Assembly: GCA_019095985.1 (NCBI GenBank)
Contig: CM032660.1
Location: 62,372,695-62,436,694, forward strand
Reading direction: 5' to 3'
DNA length: 64,000 nucleotides
Source of the DNA: Streblospio benedicti
Taxonomy: Eukaryota > Annelida > Polychaeta > Spionida > Spionidae
Shown piece by piece: positions 36,921-50,900 of this stretch (its first letter is position 1; the number at the start of each line of letters is the position of its first letter). Under the pieces are notes generated by a model. That model did no database searches. It saw only the letters and a list, made by a program, of their open reading frames with translations, and was not told where the DNA came from. The position numbers were made by a program, and so were the translations under genes.

Positions 36921-39370
36921 TGAGTGAAGAGAACCAATGTATCTGTGTATATTTGTTATGTGATTATATATATATATGAATATTAAATATTGTGTCCTAT
37001 GTGTAGCACATATGTAATAAGTTTGTACATAGATCCGTCACTTACTTTAGCATTAGCTCTGTGGATTTGTAGGTACCAGCATCAGTGTCCTTTTCAAAGC
37101 ATACATTAAACATATCTTTGATAGCTAACACACCGATTTATAATAGCGTAAAGAAAATATCTACCCGTTACCTTGTCTATCTCTACTTATAAATAGAGAA
37201 CGTGTTCTATTAGTTATTAGTGTCTCCCATTTAGATCTCTTGTTCTATTGTCTATGTCTATTACCACCACGAATATGTTCAGCTTGAAAATGTACGAATG
37301 CTTATATCGTCAGCAACTATCATTGTTAAGAATGTTTTCTATTGAAATAAAATGGACTACTTTGTGAAATCATATTTGATATTATTTCATAATAAAATAT
37401 TTATAAGCACCTCTGTAAAATAAGTTAATGATATATATAGATTGCCTACATTTGTATTGATACTCTGTGGGACAAAATGCTATTATCAACTTATTGTAAA
37501 GTTCTTAACCTAATCAAAATTGTGTCTAGCTGTGTTTCATAATAAAACAGATGAAAATAGATTTCATGTTTTAGCAAGTAAAAATAAACAAGTTATATTC
37601 GTCACGTGTACATCATTACATTTTTAACCAGAAATAAAATTAAAACTATTTGTTACTATTATTTTTGTCATGAATAGCACTTATGATGCGTCTTAAGTAT
37701 CTGAAGATACCAGCTAGATCTCAGTGACCACACTTTTAAAGTTAGTTTTATTCAAGCTTTTTTTTCTTCTCTTGTTTTAATTTCACAAATAAATAGAGGG
37801 AAGTTGGATAGTTGTCAGCAAATTAAAAGATGTCGCGTTTTTTGGCGAGTGAAGCGTGCCTTTATTAAGGGGAGATATACATTTTGTCACGCTCCACAAA
37901 AGTGGAACATAATATTGTTCTCTTTTTTCTTGGCCCCACCCCTTCCACACACAAGTGGAAACATAACATGCGTGACATAATCGAAGTATATCTACACCGT
38001 GTTTCACTATTTTTACTCAAATATACTTATATATGCCATAAAATGTTGTTTTATCATATATGAAGAATATATATCGTAATAGTAAGTGTGATCTCTGCTG
38101 TGTATCTTTTTAATGCCTCAATTGAATGATAAATAGTGGAATTCTGATATAAAATAGCTTAGCGCGTACGATAAAATCTTAGACCCACAATGAAAAGGGA
38201 ATCACCCCCCCAATGTTCCACTTTTGACAAGCCCGACAAAATGTACATCATCCTTAAGTTGAGCGTAATGCACATCTGATGAGTCCATTACATAACAGTC
38301 ATACTGGCAACTAACCATGTTCTTTATTTAACATTCACTATCACGCATTGACAATTCAAACACATTTAGAAGATTCTAAAATACTGAAACTTCAACTTTA
38401 ACAAAGTTTATATACATGTAACGCGCATGAATACACCACGATCGAAAAGAAGGTGCAACCTGCATATGATACGTCTTTCTGTTGAGCATGAGCAAATGAT
38501 TTATATAACCCACCAATTTCAACTGATTTAAAAGTAGCAACATTCCTGTGTTAATTGAGTGTACTTAGCAAATGATTTATATAAGAAATATAGCTCATCA
38601 ATTTCAACTGATTTCAAAGAAACAACATTTCTGTGGTAATTGAGTGTACTTAGCTACAAAAAATATATTGAACGTATTGATACTTGCACCAGTGTACATG
38701 TCTTAGCATTGCTTTGCTATAGTATTTCTTGTTTTATGAAAAAAGAAACAATAGCAACACCAAGTAAACGTATGGCCAATATTACTTGGCACATAATTAC
38801 TCATAAACGATGTTTGATATAAAAAAAGCACACAAAGAAGGAAGAAGAAAAAAAACAAGCATGCGTTGAAATAAAAAGGTGAAAGGTGCATTTTCATGAC
38901 TAGGAACGAAGCTAGGGAAAATAGAAATAAAAATACAATATCAATACTGCAGTAGATCATAACGTACCCGGACAATTTACACCACATACAGCAATGAGCA
39001 GCAATATTACAAATCAAGATTAAATGTTTTTAAACGTATTTTCCAGGATGTTCCTTGGAGGGCTTAACTGATAATCTATCCATGTTATTTAGAGATAACA
39101 AGGCACCACTCACATCTGATATACTTAGTGTTTTACGTCATTGCTAAAGACATACATATGGGAAGAGCAACTTTCCTAATTAGATGGCAAACCCTTATAA
39201 TTTGATACTTTAAGAGGCTGGCTACCTGCACGCGTTCCACACTTGCACATATATTTTGGAAAAGCTACCATCACCCTCAACATGAACATATTGCCTTATG
39301 CATTAGTAGTATGGGGGATGTATAGAAAAATTCTCATTAATCAAAAAAGAGACAGGTGAAGACAAGTGCT
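36921..39370. other. Non-coding stretch
   Basis: AT-rich with no gene recognised. A short direct duplication occurs at about 38498-38650: AAATGATTTATATAA...CAATTTCAACTGATTT and GTGTACTTAGC each appear twice. Confidence 0.45.
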
Positions 39371-39755
39371 ATCAATCATTCCGAGCAGGGGTGTGGGCGG
39401 AGGCATCAAGAAGTGCTGGGCTCCGGCCTCGCTTGGAAGTGCCGGGAAAAGTGCCATGGGGAAGCACTGAGGCAGGGACCTGGGAGGTGACATGGGAAAA
39501 GCTCAGGTGGCTCGGATGAAGCCCCAAAACCTATTGCAGGTGGTCAGGGCAGCCTCATGCTGTGACTCCATTTTGAGCACAGCGAGCATTCTTACGAATG
39601 CCGCAAAAACAATTTTCGATAGGCACGGTCTTTAAATGAGCTGAAATTTCACATTCTTAGTTTTCATCAAAACCCTGTTACAGGTTGTAAGGGCAGGCTC
39701 CAGTCATGTTTGGCCACAATTCTGAGCACCGCCTGCACACTTACAGAGGCCGCAA
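39370..39755. repeat. GC-rich segment with a diverged tandem duplication of about 143 bp
   Basis: AAAACC(T/C)(A/T)(T/G)TT(G/A)CAGGT followed by AGGGCAG and, about 70 bp on, TTCTTACGAATGCCGCAAAAA / ACTTACAGAGGCCGCAAAAAA occur twice (from about 39526 and 39669). The second unit runs directly into the CCATTCTAG minisatellite. Confidence 0.6.
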
Positions 39756-40745
39756 AAAATTGCCGATTTCTCGCCTACTTTCTCCAATTCTATCCTACTT
39801 ACAGCCACTTTCCTATTCCCCATTCTAGCCGCATTTTCCTCATTCAGACTATTTGCAGCCAATGATTCCCCAGTCTAGATCGATTTCAGCCTACTTACTT
39901 CACTTTTGGCCCACTCTAGCCCTTTCCCAAATTCTATTCCCACTAAGAGACAATTTTCCCCCATTCTAGTCCACTTTTCTACATTGTAGACTATCTCTTG
40001 CTCACTTTTTCCTCATTTGAGACTACATTTCCCCATTCTAGCCTACTTTCAGTCATTTTTCACAGCCTAGCCTACTTTTATCAATTTTAGCCTAAATTTC
40101 CCTATTCTAGAACATCTCCAGCCCACTTTTTCCCATTCTGGAATAACGCCAGCCCATTTCCCCCATTCTAGCCCACTATAGACTATCTGTAGCTCACATT
40201 TCCCCATTCTAGCCTACTTTTAGTCATTTTCCCCCATTCTAGACTATCTCCAGCCCATGTTTCCTTATTCTACAGTATCTCCAGCGGACTGGCTATAGCC
40301 CACTTTTCCCCAATCATGCTACTTTTATCACTTCCAGTCCACTTTTATCCATTATAGCTCTATTCCAGCCAAATTTTCACTTTTGAAGAATGATTCTAGT
40401 ACATTTTTTACCATTCTAGCACACATTTCCCCTTTGTAGGCTAACTCTAGCCTACTTTTTCCGATACTAGTCACTTTAGTCACTTTTTACATTTTATTTT
40501 TTATCCATTCTAGTCTACTTTCCCCATACTTGACCATATCCAGCCCACACTGTTCCCCATTCTAGACCCTTTCCAGTCCAGGTTTCCTTATTCTCGACTA
40601 CCTACAGCCTACTTTTCCCCAATGTAGACTAAGTCTAGACCACTTTTACCTACTCTAGACTAATCCATTTCTAGCCTACTTTTAGTCATTCTAACCATTT
40701 TGCCCATTCCGAGAATCATCTCCAGCCCAGATTTTCTCATTCTAG
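39756..40745. repeat. CCATTCTAG minisatellite, left block
   Basis: About 1 kb of degenerate units of roughly 28-35 bp. Each has CCATTCTAG followed by CCTACTTTT, ACTATCTCCAGCC or CACTTTTCC. The array continues at 42526 beyond an inserted LINE fragment. Non-coding. Confidence 0.85.
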
Positions 40746-42525
40746 ATAACGATAACGATACATTTATTTCAGATATGTAAAAGTTACAATCCATATAAAT
40801 ATATAAATAAAGTTATATATACAGTATATACATAATATCTAACAGTATTCAATAGTCTAAAAATACACATATTAAAGTTGAATAATTTTTAGGCATTAAA
40901 ATTACACGCTGCATGTTGTGGATGATGAATGCAATGGTGCTAGCTGATAAGGTATCTGATGCGTGATCAAAAGCAATGTGCTTGACAGTCTATACCAATC
41001 TTTGGAATGAAGTGATGGGTAAAATGTATTGGAATATTTTTCATGCTAATCTGAGCTTGAACTATGAATTAAGCCTGGCTCAGAACAGTAATTTGACCAC
41101 GAAACAAATTTGTCTGCCACCATGATATTCCATTAAAAGAATGCTTGTATGTGTAAATACCGCACGTTTTTCTAATCACTTCGTTTGAGGCCGTTGTGCA
41201 TAGAATCTAAATTTGTAGTATTAGGTACTGGTGTACTAGAAATAGCTTTGAATTGTGTTTTATGTACAACATTTTGATAAGATTGCAATTATTAATATAT
41301 CTATTCCAATTCATTGACTGTTTATTCAGTATTTTTCTTTAGAATATGTATGCCTAAACGGTTTTGTGAACAATATTATATTATTCATACAACTCAACCA
41401 CTCTGATAGTCACAAGAACTAGAAGAACAAGTCCTCTATAAGTCTGTGTTTTTTGTACGTGACTCGCACTAAGCGAGTCACAATTATAATCAGGAAAAAA
41501 CGTATGAAATTCAGGCATTGTTTTATAGTGTCTGAGATCATTTCACTTGATTCATTCACTCATTTATTTAGACATTTTTGTGTGTGGCTCGCATTGCAAT
41601 TCCAAAAGTCACAAAGTTAATTATCTAAGAAACGTATGGAGTTGAGGCATTGTTTCATATTGTCTTAGATTATTTCACAGTAAAAAGTAACCGTTTTAAA
41701 GAAATGTTCAAAAAATGAACTTCATGCAGGGTTGGACTGAAAAAAAAAGAAAAAAAAAAGGAAAATTTCCCCCACAACATAGGAGGCAGTTGCCTTCCTT
41801 GCCTCATATGTAGCTACGGCTCTGAAAATATTGGAAAATTGAACAGCAGTATTTGTTTTCATGCTTCGTGTAGACATACATTATATGTGTTTTTGTGACC
41901 GAGAGCACCTGGACACTGCAAATTAAGGACTAGAAAGGAGGGTGCCGGATTATTGAGCAAACTCAATTTATGTCTGAACAGTGCAGGTTGTCACTTTCAA
42001 TTCAATGTCAATACCAACAGGCACATTTTTAATGCGCGGAGATGTTTCGCCTTCTATACAGTTACTTAATAGCATTTTATAGTCATGAAAAAGACAGATT
42101 ATTTAATAGTGTTTTTACTATATTCTTTGTTGCGAAAGTAGTATTCATTTTGGAACAGTTGTATATAATGTTATTGCTAATTCGCCATATTTATATACAG
42201 TGTTCTGTACCACCTGTTTGATTGACTACAATCAATATAAAATACAGAGTTAACAATGGTTCTAATTAAAATATTATTACTCTTTTGGATAAGTTGTCTA
42301 AAACCATATATCAACTGTCGCTCAATTTCATAAGAAGATTTGACATTATACTGTGACATAAAAAGCCTCACTTCATTCCTATCTATATCAAGAAAGTTTT
42401 TAAAACCTCAATTATATGCACTCTTTATCTTTCTAAATACCGAATACGTAAAATTCCTCCATTGACTTATAAAGTAAAAACTTGCACAATACGCTTTAGA
42501 TAGTTTACATTTGATTTCATTACTG
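40746..42525 (-). mobile_element. LINE 3' end (antisense) inserted in the minisatellite
   Basis: The left border has GATAACGATAACGATACATTTATT, read on the minus strand as a (GTTATC)n tail. On the minus strand near the right border the text encodes LINE C-terminal motifs (VHIIEVLKTFLDIDR..., then NNILIRTIVNS and WYRTLY). It is 5'-truncated, with minisatellite units on both sides. It contains an internal direct duplication of about 160 bp (41450-41690). Confidence 0.6.
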
Positions 42526-42910
42526 CTAGACTATTCTAGACTATCTTTAGTGCACTTCTCCCCAGTGTAGTCTAACTCTTGCCAACTTTCCCTAAATCTA
42601 CCCCACCTTTCACCATTGTAGACTACTTTCTTCACATTCTAGGTTACTTGGAATCAACTTTTCTCATCCTAGCCCACTTTTCCCCTTAGTAGGTTAACTA
42701 TTTCCCACTTTTTTCCTTTCTAGAATAACTGTATTTTCCAATTCTAGCTTACTTATTGGCTTTTCTGCATTGTAACCTAGACTACTGTGCCCTATTATCA
42801 TTCTACTTTTCCCAAGTATCAATTTTCATAGGTATTTTCCAATTTTAGCTTATTTTTCCCCATTCAACATGTATCTTGAGTATGTTTCCACATTGTAGGA
42901 TACTTACACA
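42526..42910. repeat. CCATTCTAG minisatellite, right block
   Basis: Same degenerate units as 39756-40745 (ATTCTAGACTATC, CCACTTTTCCCC), resuming after the LINE insertion. Confidence 0.75.
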
Positions 42911-43166
42911 CAGTGGGATGTGTAAATTCACTGACCATCATTTCAACCACTTCCCCTTCGGTACATTGAGGACGAATTTTACTTTCTATCTGAATGTATA
43001 ACATTTAAAGATATTAGAAATAAGAACGGTGGCACTGTTGTGTTACATTCAGTATTTATGACAGGGTGGATCCCTAAAATCCTCCTGAATGGTCCCTCAG
43101 AGAGGTTTGTCCTTGTTTCATATCCATGTGGATTGACATGAATATTCATGAGGTTGACTTTGGTTT

Positions 43167-43360
43167 ATGCTGGCTCCTACCACATTATGAGGGAATCCCC
43201 TTTCACATACAATATTCGTAGACTATTTCTCATTATTATTCATAAGGCACATGCGGACTCCGCCTACATTTTGTGGGAATCCTCTTGATATGCATTATTC
43301 ATGAGCTATTTCTCATTATTATTTATGGGGCAGATGCTGGCTCCGCCCACATTACACGTT
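43167..43360. repeat. 84-bp tandem repeat, about 2.3 copies
   Basis: Units begin near 43168, 43252 and 43335 with TGC(T/G)G(G/A)CTCC(T/G)(A/C)C and carry TTTCTCATTATTATT and GGGAATCC. Copies are about 80% alike by eye. Confidence 0.75.
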
Positions 43361-44888
43361 ACTGTGAGAAAATAAACTTGAAAATTGATTTTTTTTTCAT
43401 TTTATTAAAAATTAAAACCCAATATCACAGGTATATATATATTTTGTCTTAAATTACCAATTTGAAGTAATTATTTTCATAATTTTGTTTAATAATTCAT
43501 AAAAGGAATTATTAGCTTGATTTGTCTACGTTTGAAATGAGCGTGAAATTTCAAATGATTCGTTCGAATAGTACTATTTTAAATTATAATGTCGAAATTG
43601 ATCCTTGACAATAGTTCGTTTAACATGAAAGTGACAAATGTAACAGAATAACACAAGTACCAGCGTAAATTATCACAGATATATTCATTAGTATCAATTA
43701 GAATAGATATTGAAACAACCTAGTAGACATAGTCACCATGTACAGAACATGCAATATCACATCACAAAGAAATTATCACAGATTGCTTATAGTAAAGGCT
43801 GATTACGGAAAATTGACAAACCAACAATACAATATGTTCTTTACTACTGCACACAATTGCACATATAATTTTGTTGGTTAAAAATATATGTTTCAAACTA
43901 TGATGGGTTATATTTAGGTTCATTTCTCATTACAATGGATAGCATAGTTGTGTTATTCTAGCTGTTGCGCAATATGCACTTTACAAAGACAAAGGCACAC
44001 AGATATCTTGACAAAATACAATAATAAATGTTTTCCATACATAATATCAAAAGAAATAACTTCTACGTAATATACAAAATATATCACTCAAGCAAAAGTT
44101 TAATTACAACTGCAATTTGCAATTCTTCATTTCAAAGAACTTTGTAAATTTTAACTCAACACACATTATATGTAATATTTCAGCATAGGTTACAAAGTAA
44201 TGAACTGTTAAATCACGCTAAACCTTTCTAAAAATATATTTCACTACACTGTTTCCCACTTTGCAGGTTATAATCACACAGATTTTGTTAACAGTATCAT
44301 TATCTTCCGTGAAACTATACCTTCTATTAAATTACATTATCACACATCTAATGCATATTTATAATGAATAGACTATATCTATCGAAAATGGGATTATATA
44401 ATCTTATAAGCTACAATACATAGGTAAAAAGCATCAAATCTAGATTAAAATTCAAGAAATAACATCTTTAATAAACAGATGTATTTGACAATTGACTTAA
44501 ATACTTTGTACTATTTCAATATTTTAAATCTAATAAGTCTAATAGTTGTCTTTTAGACTTTTCTTTGTGAACAATTTATTTCAAATGGTCTGGATATGGC
44601 AGCAACAAACATTTATTTTTCAAAATAAAATAAACCAAGAATATCGAATGACTCGCCCCTTATTTGAATATCGTGTAATGAATTGTTGTCCTCAATATTT
44701 ACATTGCATCCATCCACATCGAGTATAAGTAAGAATTTAAAAAAATGAAGTCACTTAAACGCAAAATTATCTTAAAATTATCTTCCATATGAGCCGAACA
44801 ATAATTTATCAAGTTCAATTATTTCAGTGTCTAATACACATTTCAATGCCATTTAGGTCAAGAGAATAAAGCCAGAATCACCAAAGGT
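43361..44888. other. Non-coding flank and 3' UTR side of the mesothelin-like gene
   Basis: Strongly AT-rich. On the minus strand, downstream of the stop at 44889, AATAAA complements lie at 44612-44617 and 44575-44580 and may be the poly(A) signals, giving a 3' UTR of about 0.3 kb. Nothing else is recognised. Confidence 0.45.
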
Positions 44889-44959
44889 TTAGATTCTGAA
44901 GAAGGTCGCTGCGCAAGATGTCAAGAGCAGGATGATGGAGGCTTTCAGAATGCCAGCTC
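44889..44959 (-). CDS. Mesothelin-like gene, last exon (GPI signal)
   Basis: Acceptor TCATTGCAG|GAGC; starts by completing a split Gly codon and ends at TAA 44889-44891. Encodes AGILKASIILLLTSCAATFF then Arg-Ile: a basic residue and a hydrophobic run with almost no cytoplasmic tail, as in GPI attachment signals. Confidence 0.85.
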
Positions 44960-47900
44960 CTGCAATGAGACGAAACTAATTATTATACCACTCACTTCGT
45001 GACCCACCCCATAATTCTGCATTCTGATTGGCTTAGAGCCTAGATTAATATTGCCCTCTAAAATTGGGTCACACTTTTAGTGTCTAGTCAAATAAGTAAG
45101 TCAATATATAAATTGGGCATCTACACACAAGCTAAATGTTTATTAATGCTATAGAATGTGTTGTTTAGGTTTGATTTTCTGTACAGTTTACATGCACATA
45201 AAGCATAGAACATGAAATAACAGAAGTTTTCAACTTTTCCTTGACAAACCTTTAAGGTTTGTAATACACATTTGTATTCTATGACTGAAACATAAGCCTC
45301 TAATATCAATATACAAAATATTTTTAACATGTCTTTTATTGTGCTTATTTTATGTCAATGTGTAGTTTTCTGTGTTGGAAAATGTGAAAAACATATAAAC
45401 CAAAATAATCAAATTTGGCATTTATATGGGTTATTCACTAGTCGAAAATCTTGTTTTGGCTTATTTTGATGTCATTGAACTTACTGATGAAAAGATGGGA
45501 GGGAAAAAAGTGAGAACAAGAAGTCAAATGCGGCATGTATGTGGTTTTCACCACTGTAGAATCTCTTACTGGTGTTATTTTACGTCGATGTGTCGCTTTC
45601 TAATTTTGAAAATGTAAAATAATGATAAACGAAAATAATCAAATTTGTTATTTATAAGGGTATTCACCACACAAAATCCACGATTTGCTTAATTTGGGTG
45701 ATTGAACAGTTCGCTGATGAAAGAAAGTGGAGGGAGAAAAACGAAAAAAAATCCAATTTAGAATTTACCACCGCAATTTTTCACAAATCTAAAATTCCAA
45801 TGTGAAACTAAAAGCCTCTAATATAATTACAATGTTGCTTGAAGCTGGTGCTGTTAAAACATTACATGGAGGAATCGTCTCGACAACACCCGCCCACATA
45901 GTTGGTCAGTTATCACCTCAACCCAGAGCTTGTGGGTTTCGAATCCCACTCAAGGACAGAAATCTTGGGAGGTGTAATTTCTTCATATTTTCATGCTAGT
46001 GGAGTATTCTAATGAGTTTTTCCCAATCTTGCTCACAAATTAAATTCTATTCTCTTTCTACGTCTCTCTCTTTCTGGTCTGAGTAGAAAGCGAGTTCCTA
46101 CCACTGTATTGACATAGCTGAAGACAAGTTTTACAGCCCACTAAGCTCCATGAAGTGGAACTAATGTGACTCAAACTCACGACCCCAAGGTTGTGAACCG
46201 TGTGGTATTCATCATTATAATTTAAAAGGTTACACATACAAACCATTGACTCTGTAATCCCCAGCCTACATATTTGCTCAGTTATCACCTCAACCCAGAG
46301 GTTGTAGGTTGCTATACCACCCAAGAATAGAAATTTTACAAGGTGTAATTTTTTCACAGTTTCACAGTTGTGTCCTTGGATGGAATTCAGCTCTCACTCT
46401 CACAGCCTCCAGCCCAACACACCTTGACCATCAATTAGAAAAAAAGGTCATCAACATCAATCCTACGATCAATAAATGCTCCCCAGTCAAGTTTGCCCTG
46501 TTGGCATCATTGACATGGTTGCCCTTCCCTGTGTCTCTATTTCACAGCCCCTGACACCCACCTGAGCCTCCCCCATTTCCTCCAAGGTTGTCGTCTACGA
46601 ATCCTGTCACATCGAGGATGTGCTGGCGCTTCTCTGGACTGAGACTGGCCAGCTGGGCACTAGTTACGGACCGTGCCTGGGACGGGTACAGTGCCTGGAT
46701 CTGGGCCAGACTCAGTTTCTGCAAGAGACAGGTGACTAGATTTGTAATTTGAGAGAGATATTCACTATGGAGCAGTGTTTGTTTCAAAGGCACTTTTATG
46801 TTACTAATGGTTCACACTAGGCTAGCCTTGTGAACAGACAAAATGGGTTGTCAGATTGGAGATCGTCATATTGATACTCTGAAATTCAGTTATTGTTTCC
46901 AGAACAAGCAAACGAGCTCTAAGACAGGTGTCATTGTCAGGGAGTATAAACGTGTTTATTTAATAGATTAATTTATCTTTGACCACTCCAATTCCAGTAA
47001 TGATTGATACAAGGTAGAATGGTAATAGGCTACTAGGTGTGTACAGGATAGCGGGAAAGTAATGATAGATACATAGATTAATTTCTTAAGTTCACAACAC
47101 AAAATAACTGATAGATATCATTGAAAGTTTCGTCAACAACTGTGGACATCTTCAAAATGACTCTATATATACATTACGAACACGATGAACACGTTCAAGG
47201 ATGATGATAGATACATTTATAAAGCACGTAAGTGTCCAGGACACCACAAAAGCTCTACTCACAGCAAAGACGTTGGACGGCATATGCTTGATGGTCAGTG
47301 GGCCCAGTGCCTGGATGTGGGCAGGGGTCAGCTTGGCCAGGTCAGCCTCAGGAAGCCCGCCTGCAATCACATTATAGATTCTGAGCATCTTCATATTATT
47401 ATTGGAACACAGTGAAAGAGCATATATGCACTGGATAGATCCGTCATCTTTTTAGTATTGTTTATAAAATTTTGTACAAAATGTTAAAGAATATATATGC
47501 TTACAAATCTATCACTTCAAACTATTTCAATTTGAATACTAACAGTTTAAACCATAGAGAATAGTAATGTACATGTGTATGATATTAATACGGCACTTTA
47601 GTGTTAGAATTGACAGCCTCAGCAAAAAAATGCTGTTTCTGTTTTCTATTTTGCCTCACCAATGACAACTCCGACAGTCTTGATGTCACCCTGTGACCAC
47701 GTGGCAACATCCGATCCAAAGCACTTCAGCGCATGCAGTGCCCACGCTTGCAGCAGAGTCTCTTCCATGTGAACCACTTGACCAATCTCAGGTGCAGCAC
47801 CTCTGCAAGTGAACATACCATACAAATTGCACATAATTGCAATTGGCTGATTCATAGTCTTATATAGTGTTGATGTAAGTTTATTTATTACCACATAGGA

Positions 47901-50900
47901 GTCCAAATTCATATCATTGTTGACTTAGGGTCACCACTTAGCACGTGTGTTTTCTATGACCACATCTAGTGAGCTATCTCAACAAAGAACCGGTACAATC
48001 TAAACTTATTGTATCCCTCAGGCCATGGGGATTTACGATGTACATGTAAGTCTACTGAAATCAAGATTATGCAGAAGCCTTACTTGTACTGGTCAGCGGG
48101 TATGGCCGCAATCTGGACGTTGGTCAGTCCACCAACAGCTTGACCCATGGCCAGCAGGTCAGTGGTGGTCAGCAGAGACACGTTACCCTTGTGGTTATCT
48201 ATGTAGTGCTGGACCAGTGCCATGCTCTGAGAGAGAAAACAAGCAGATCTCATTCGCTATTGCAATCCATAGAAACGGACAAATCTCCGTCTGTTAAAAG
48301 CTCCCAAAGCAAGTTTAACCAAACACAAACATGACAATCTGACCAGACAACAAATAAACTGTACCCTACCACTGTAAAAAACTATTTCAATGTTGAAAAA
48401 TCTGCAACAACTTACCGCCTGCGTGTTGGACCAGTTGCCATGGGAACCGACCGCCATCATAGCATCAAAGTCGAGTGCATCCTTGTGCAGTGCGGCGATG
48501 TCGTCTGCCGTCAGTCCACTCACAATGCCGGCCAGGCTGAGCAGGGTCTCGGACGACCATGTGCTGGTGGCGCCGTGCACCTGACAGCAGGGAAGACGCA
48601 ATCAGGTGTGGGGTTTATAAGGGGTCTAGAAATCCCATTTCCCTCTTTTTTTTGCCCTTTCTTTCCCGTATCAATCTTTTTTACTGCTCTTTTTTCCGCT
48701 CTTTTTTCCCTCATCCCACTAATTGGAGATCCCTTATCCATCTTTTTGGGCCCTTTTTCCCTTATCCCTCTTTTTTGCAGCCTTTTTTCCCTTATCCCAC
48801 TTCCTTATACCCACCCACCATCCATTCAGGTTGTGTGTAGCAAAGGAGGATGGAGTTTTTGTGTGTTATTATTGAAGTTATAGTTTGCTCATGGGCATAT
48901 GCATCGTAGAAGGCAGAACTGAGACTGATGGATAACCATTTTTTCTTTTTGTCCTTTAATGTTTACTATAGAAAAGAATGGGCATTCTTCGGTCTCAGTT
49001 GCTTTCTGCCCTCTATGATGCATATGCCCATGATATAGCTAGTTTGAATTGCTCCAACATTTTATGTTTTCTCTCAAGAAGGGATTCCTGAAATCTGTCA
49101 GTGGTGCTATGCTCAGCGACAGATGCATTTTCAAATAAAAGTTAGTCTATTAGTATAGATTGTGTCAAAGATGAGTGATAGGCACATCATTGGAGCTTAA
49201 AAAACAATTCATCCTCAACAAACTGACCATCTTTAAGTTGACACTAAAAATTCTGGTTCATAGATGTGTACACAGAAAGTTCCATGATATTTGCACTCAC
49301 GACTTTGGCACGTTTCGCGAGTGAGGTGTAATGCTCAAGGGGCAAGGTCACTTTGCCAATGTCTTCAGCGCAATTTTTGAAGTCTGCATCAGAAAGAAGT
49401 TCCATGTCAGAGGCCGGGCGCACCGAAATCAGGCCACCCTCAGACTCGAAATCTACGCACGTGAAGGTGGCTGCAATGAGAGTGAATAGGTTTGGACTGG
49501 AAATACATATGGAAGAAACAGTGTTCAGATTCATAGTGAATCTTCAGTTTTTTCAATAATGTCCCAGTGTAAGAGTAGTTCAGAGTGTTAACATGATGAC
49601 GATGCTGGGATTTCTTATGGTATTTCCAATGTAATGATGAAGTCATGACTATTGTTTGGCAATTATCTAGAGTAAGGTGGTTGCATCAGTTGGCTCACTC
49701 TCTCGGACTTAAATTGGCTGTATATGAGAAGCATGGATACCATCAAGTAAAATGTGGGTACTATATTACATAAACAAATATCCAGCGAATAAAGGTTTAT
49801 TGAATATCGTACTTAATACGAAGAATGTTTCCCAAGGACTGATAGAGGGAATTAGAGGAGCAGAAGTATTACTTAGATCATTAGCTTTAATACACAGCAC
49901 AAGAAGTGACTAGAAATAATTGCGCTGCTGGTTATTATGGTATCATTACCCACCTGTTGCCCTTCTCCTTCTAGCAGAGCCTCCGCAGGCGGTGGATTGT
50001 TCCGCTGATCTCAGACGGTCAAGGATTTCCTTATCCTTGGCATTGTATTCATATCTTTTAAAGCAAAATTGTAAGTTAGAGAATTTGTGACAATAAACAT
50101 ACACATATACCAGTATCATTAGTTTTCGGAATAATCTCAGTATTCATATGCAATCACTGTACTAGTGTCACCCACCTATGTGTATATATTCAGAATATAT
50201 TTTGAATTATGTTGGTAAATTTTTCACATAAGAAATTCATCTTGCAAATAATTGGAAAATCCTAAATACTTACTCATTGAAGAATGTTCTATTCCCTCCA
50301 AATTCCTCCAAATAATCCAAAAACGCTTTCTTTGCCGCACGAAACTTTGCATATTTTACTCTAAATTGGCATAAGTCAGCCTACAAAGAAATATAAACTA
50401 TGCTTTGATTTTTTTTTTAATAATAATAATGACTATTCAATCAATTGCACTGTTGAATGGTCTGAACAGAAGGAGACATAGGAGACAAAATTTGAGATGA
50501 TTAGAAAATCTAGAAAATAGTATAATCATTCCTTAACCAAAGAACTTTTGCACTGTACTGGTAATTTATGATCTATTACATTGTTGCAATATAAGAAAAT
50601 CATTGCAATTTGTCTGTTAAATGTCCCAGAATATCTAAGCTATTGACTCAAAATTACTCACATCTTTCATTCCAAGCAGGTCTGCTGTTGTTAGAGATTC
50701 ATAGAGAGTATAGAGAGCAGCTTTGGCACTGGAATAAAAATCATTGGTAAAAGTCAGCGAATGAAAAGCATGTCCTTGTGGAAAATCAGATGTTATGTGA
50801 TGGATTTTTCACAACATTATTACCACTTATCTTTTACTAGAAGTTTTATAGTTTCTGGATCTATAATATGTAAATGCCAACATAATGTTGGTAGCTCAGA

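Noticed and set aside
45000-45075. Small element with GTGACCCA...TGGGTCAC ends
   Set aside because: The inverted match is only about 8 bp and no second copy was seen, so it is too weak to call.
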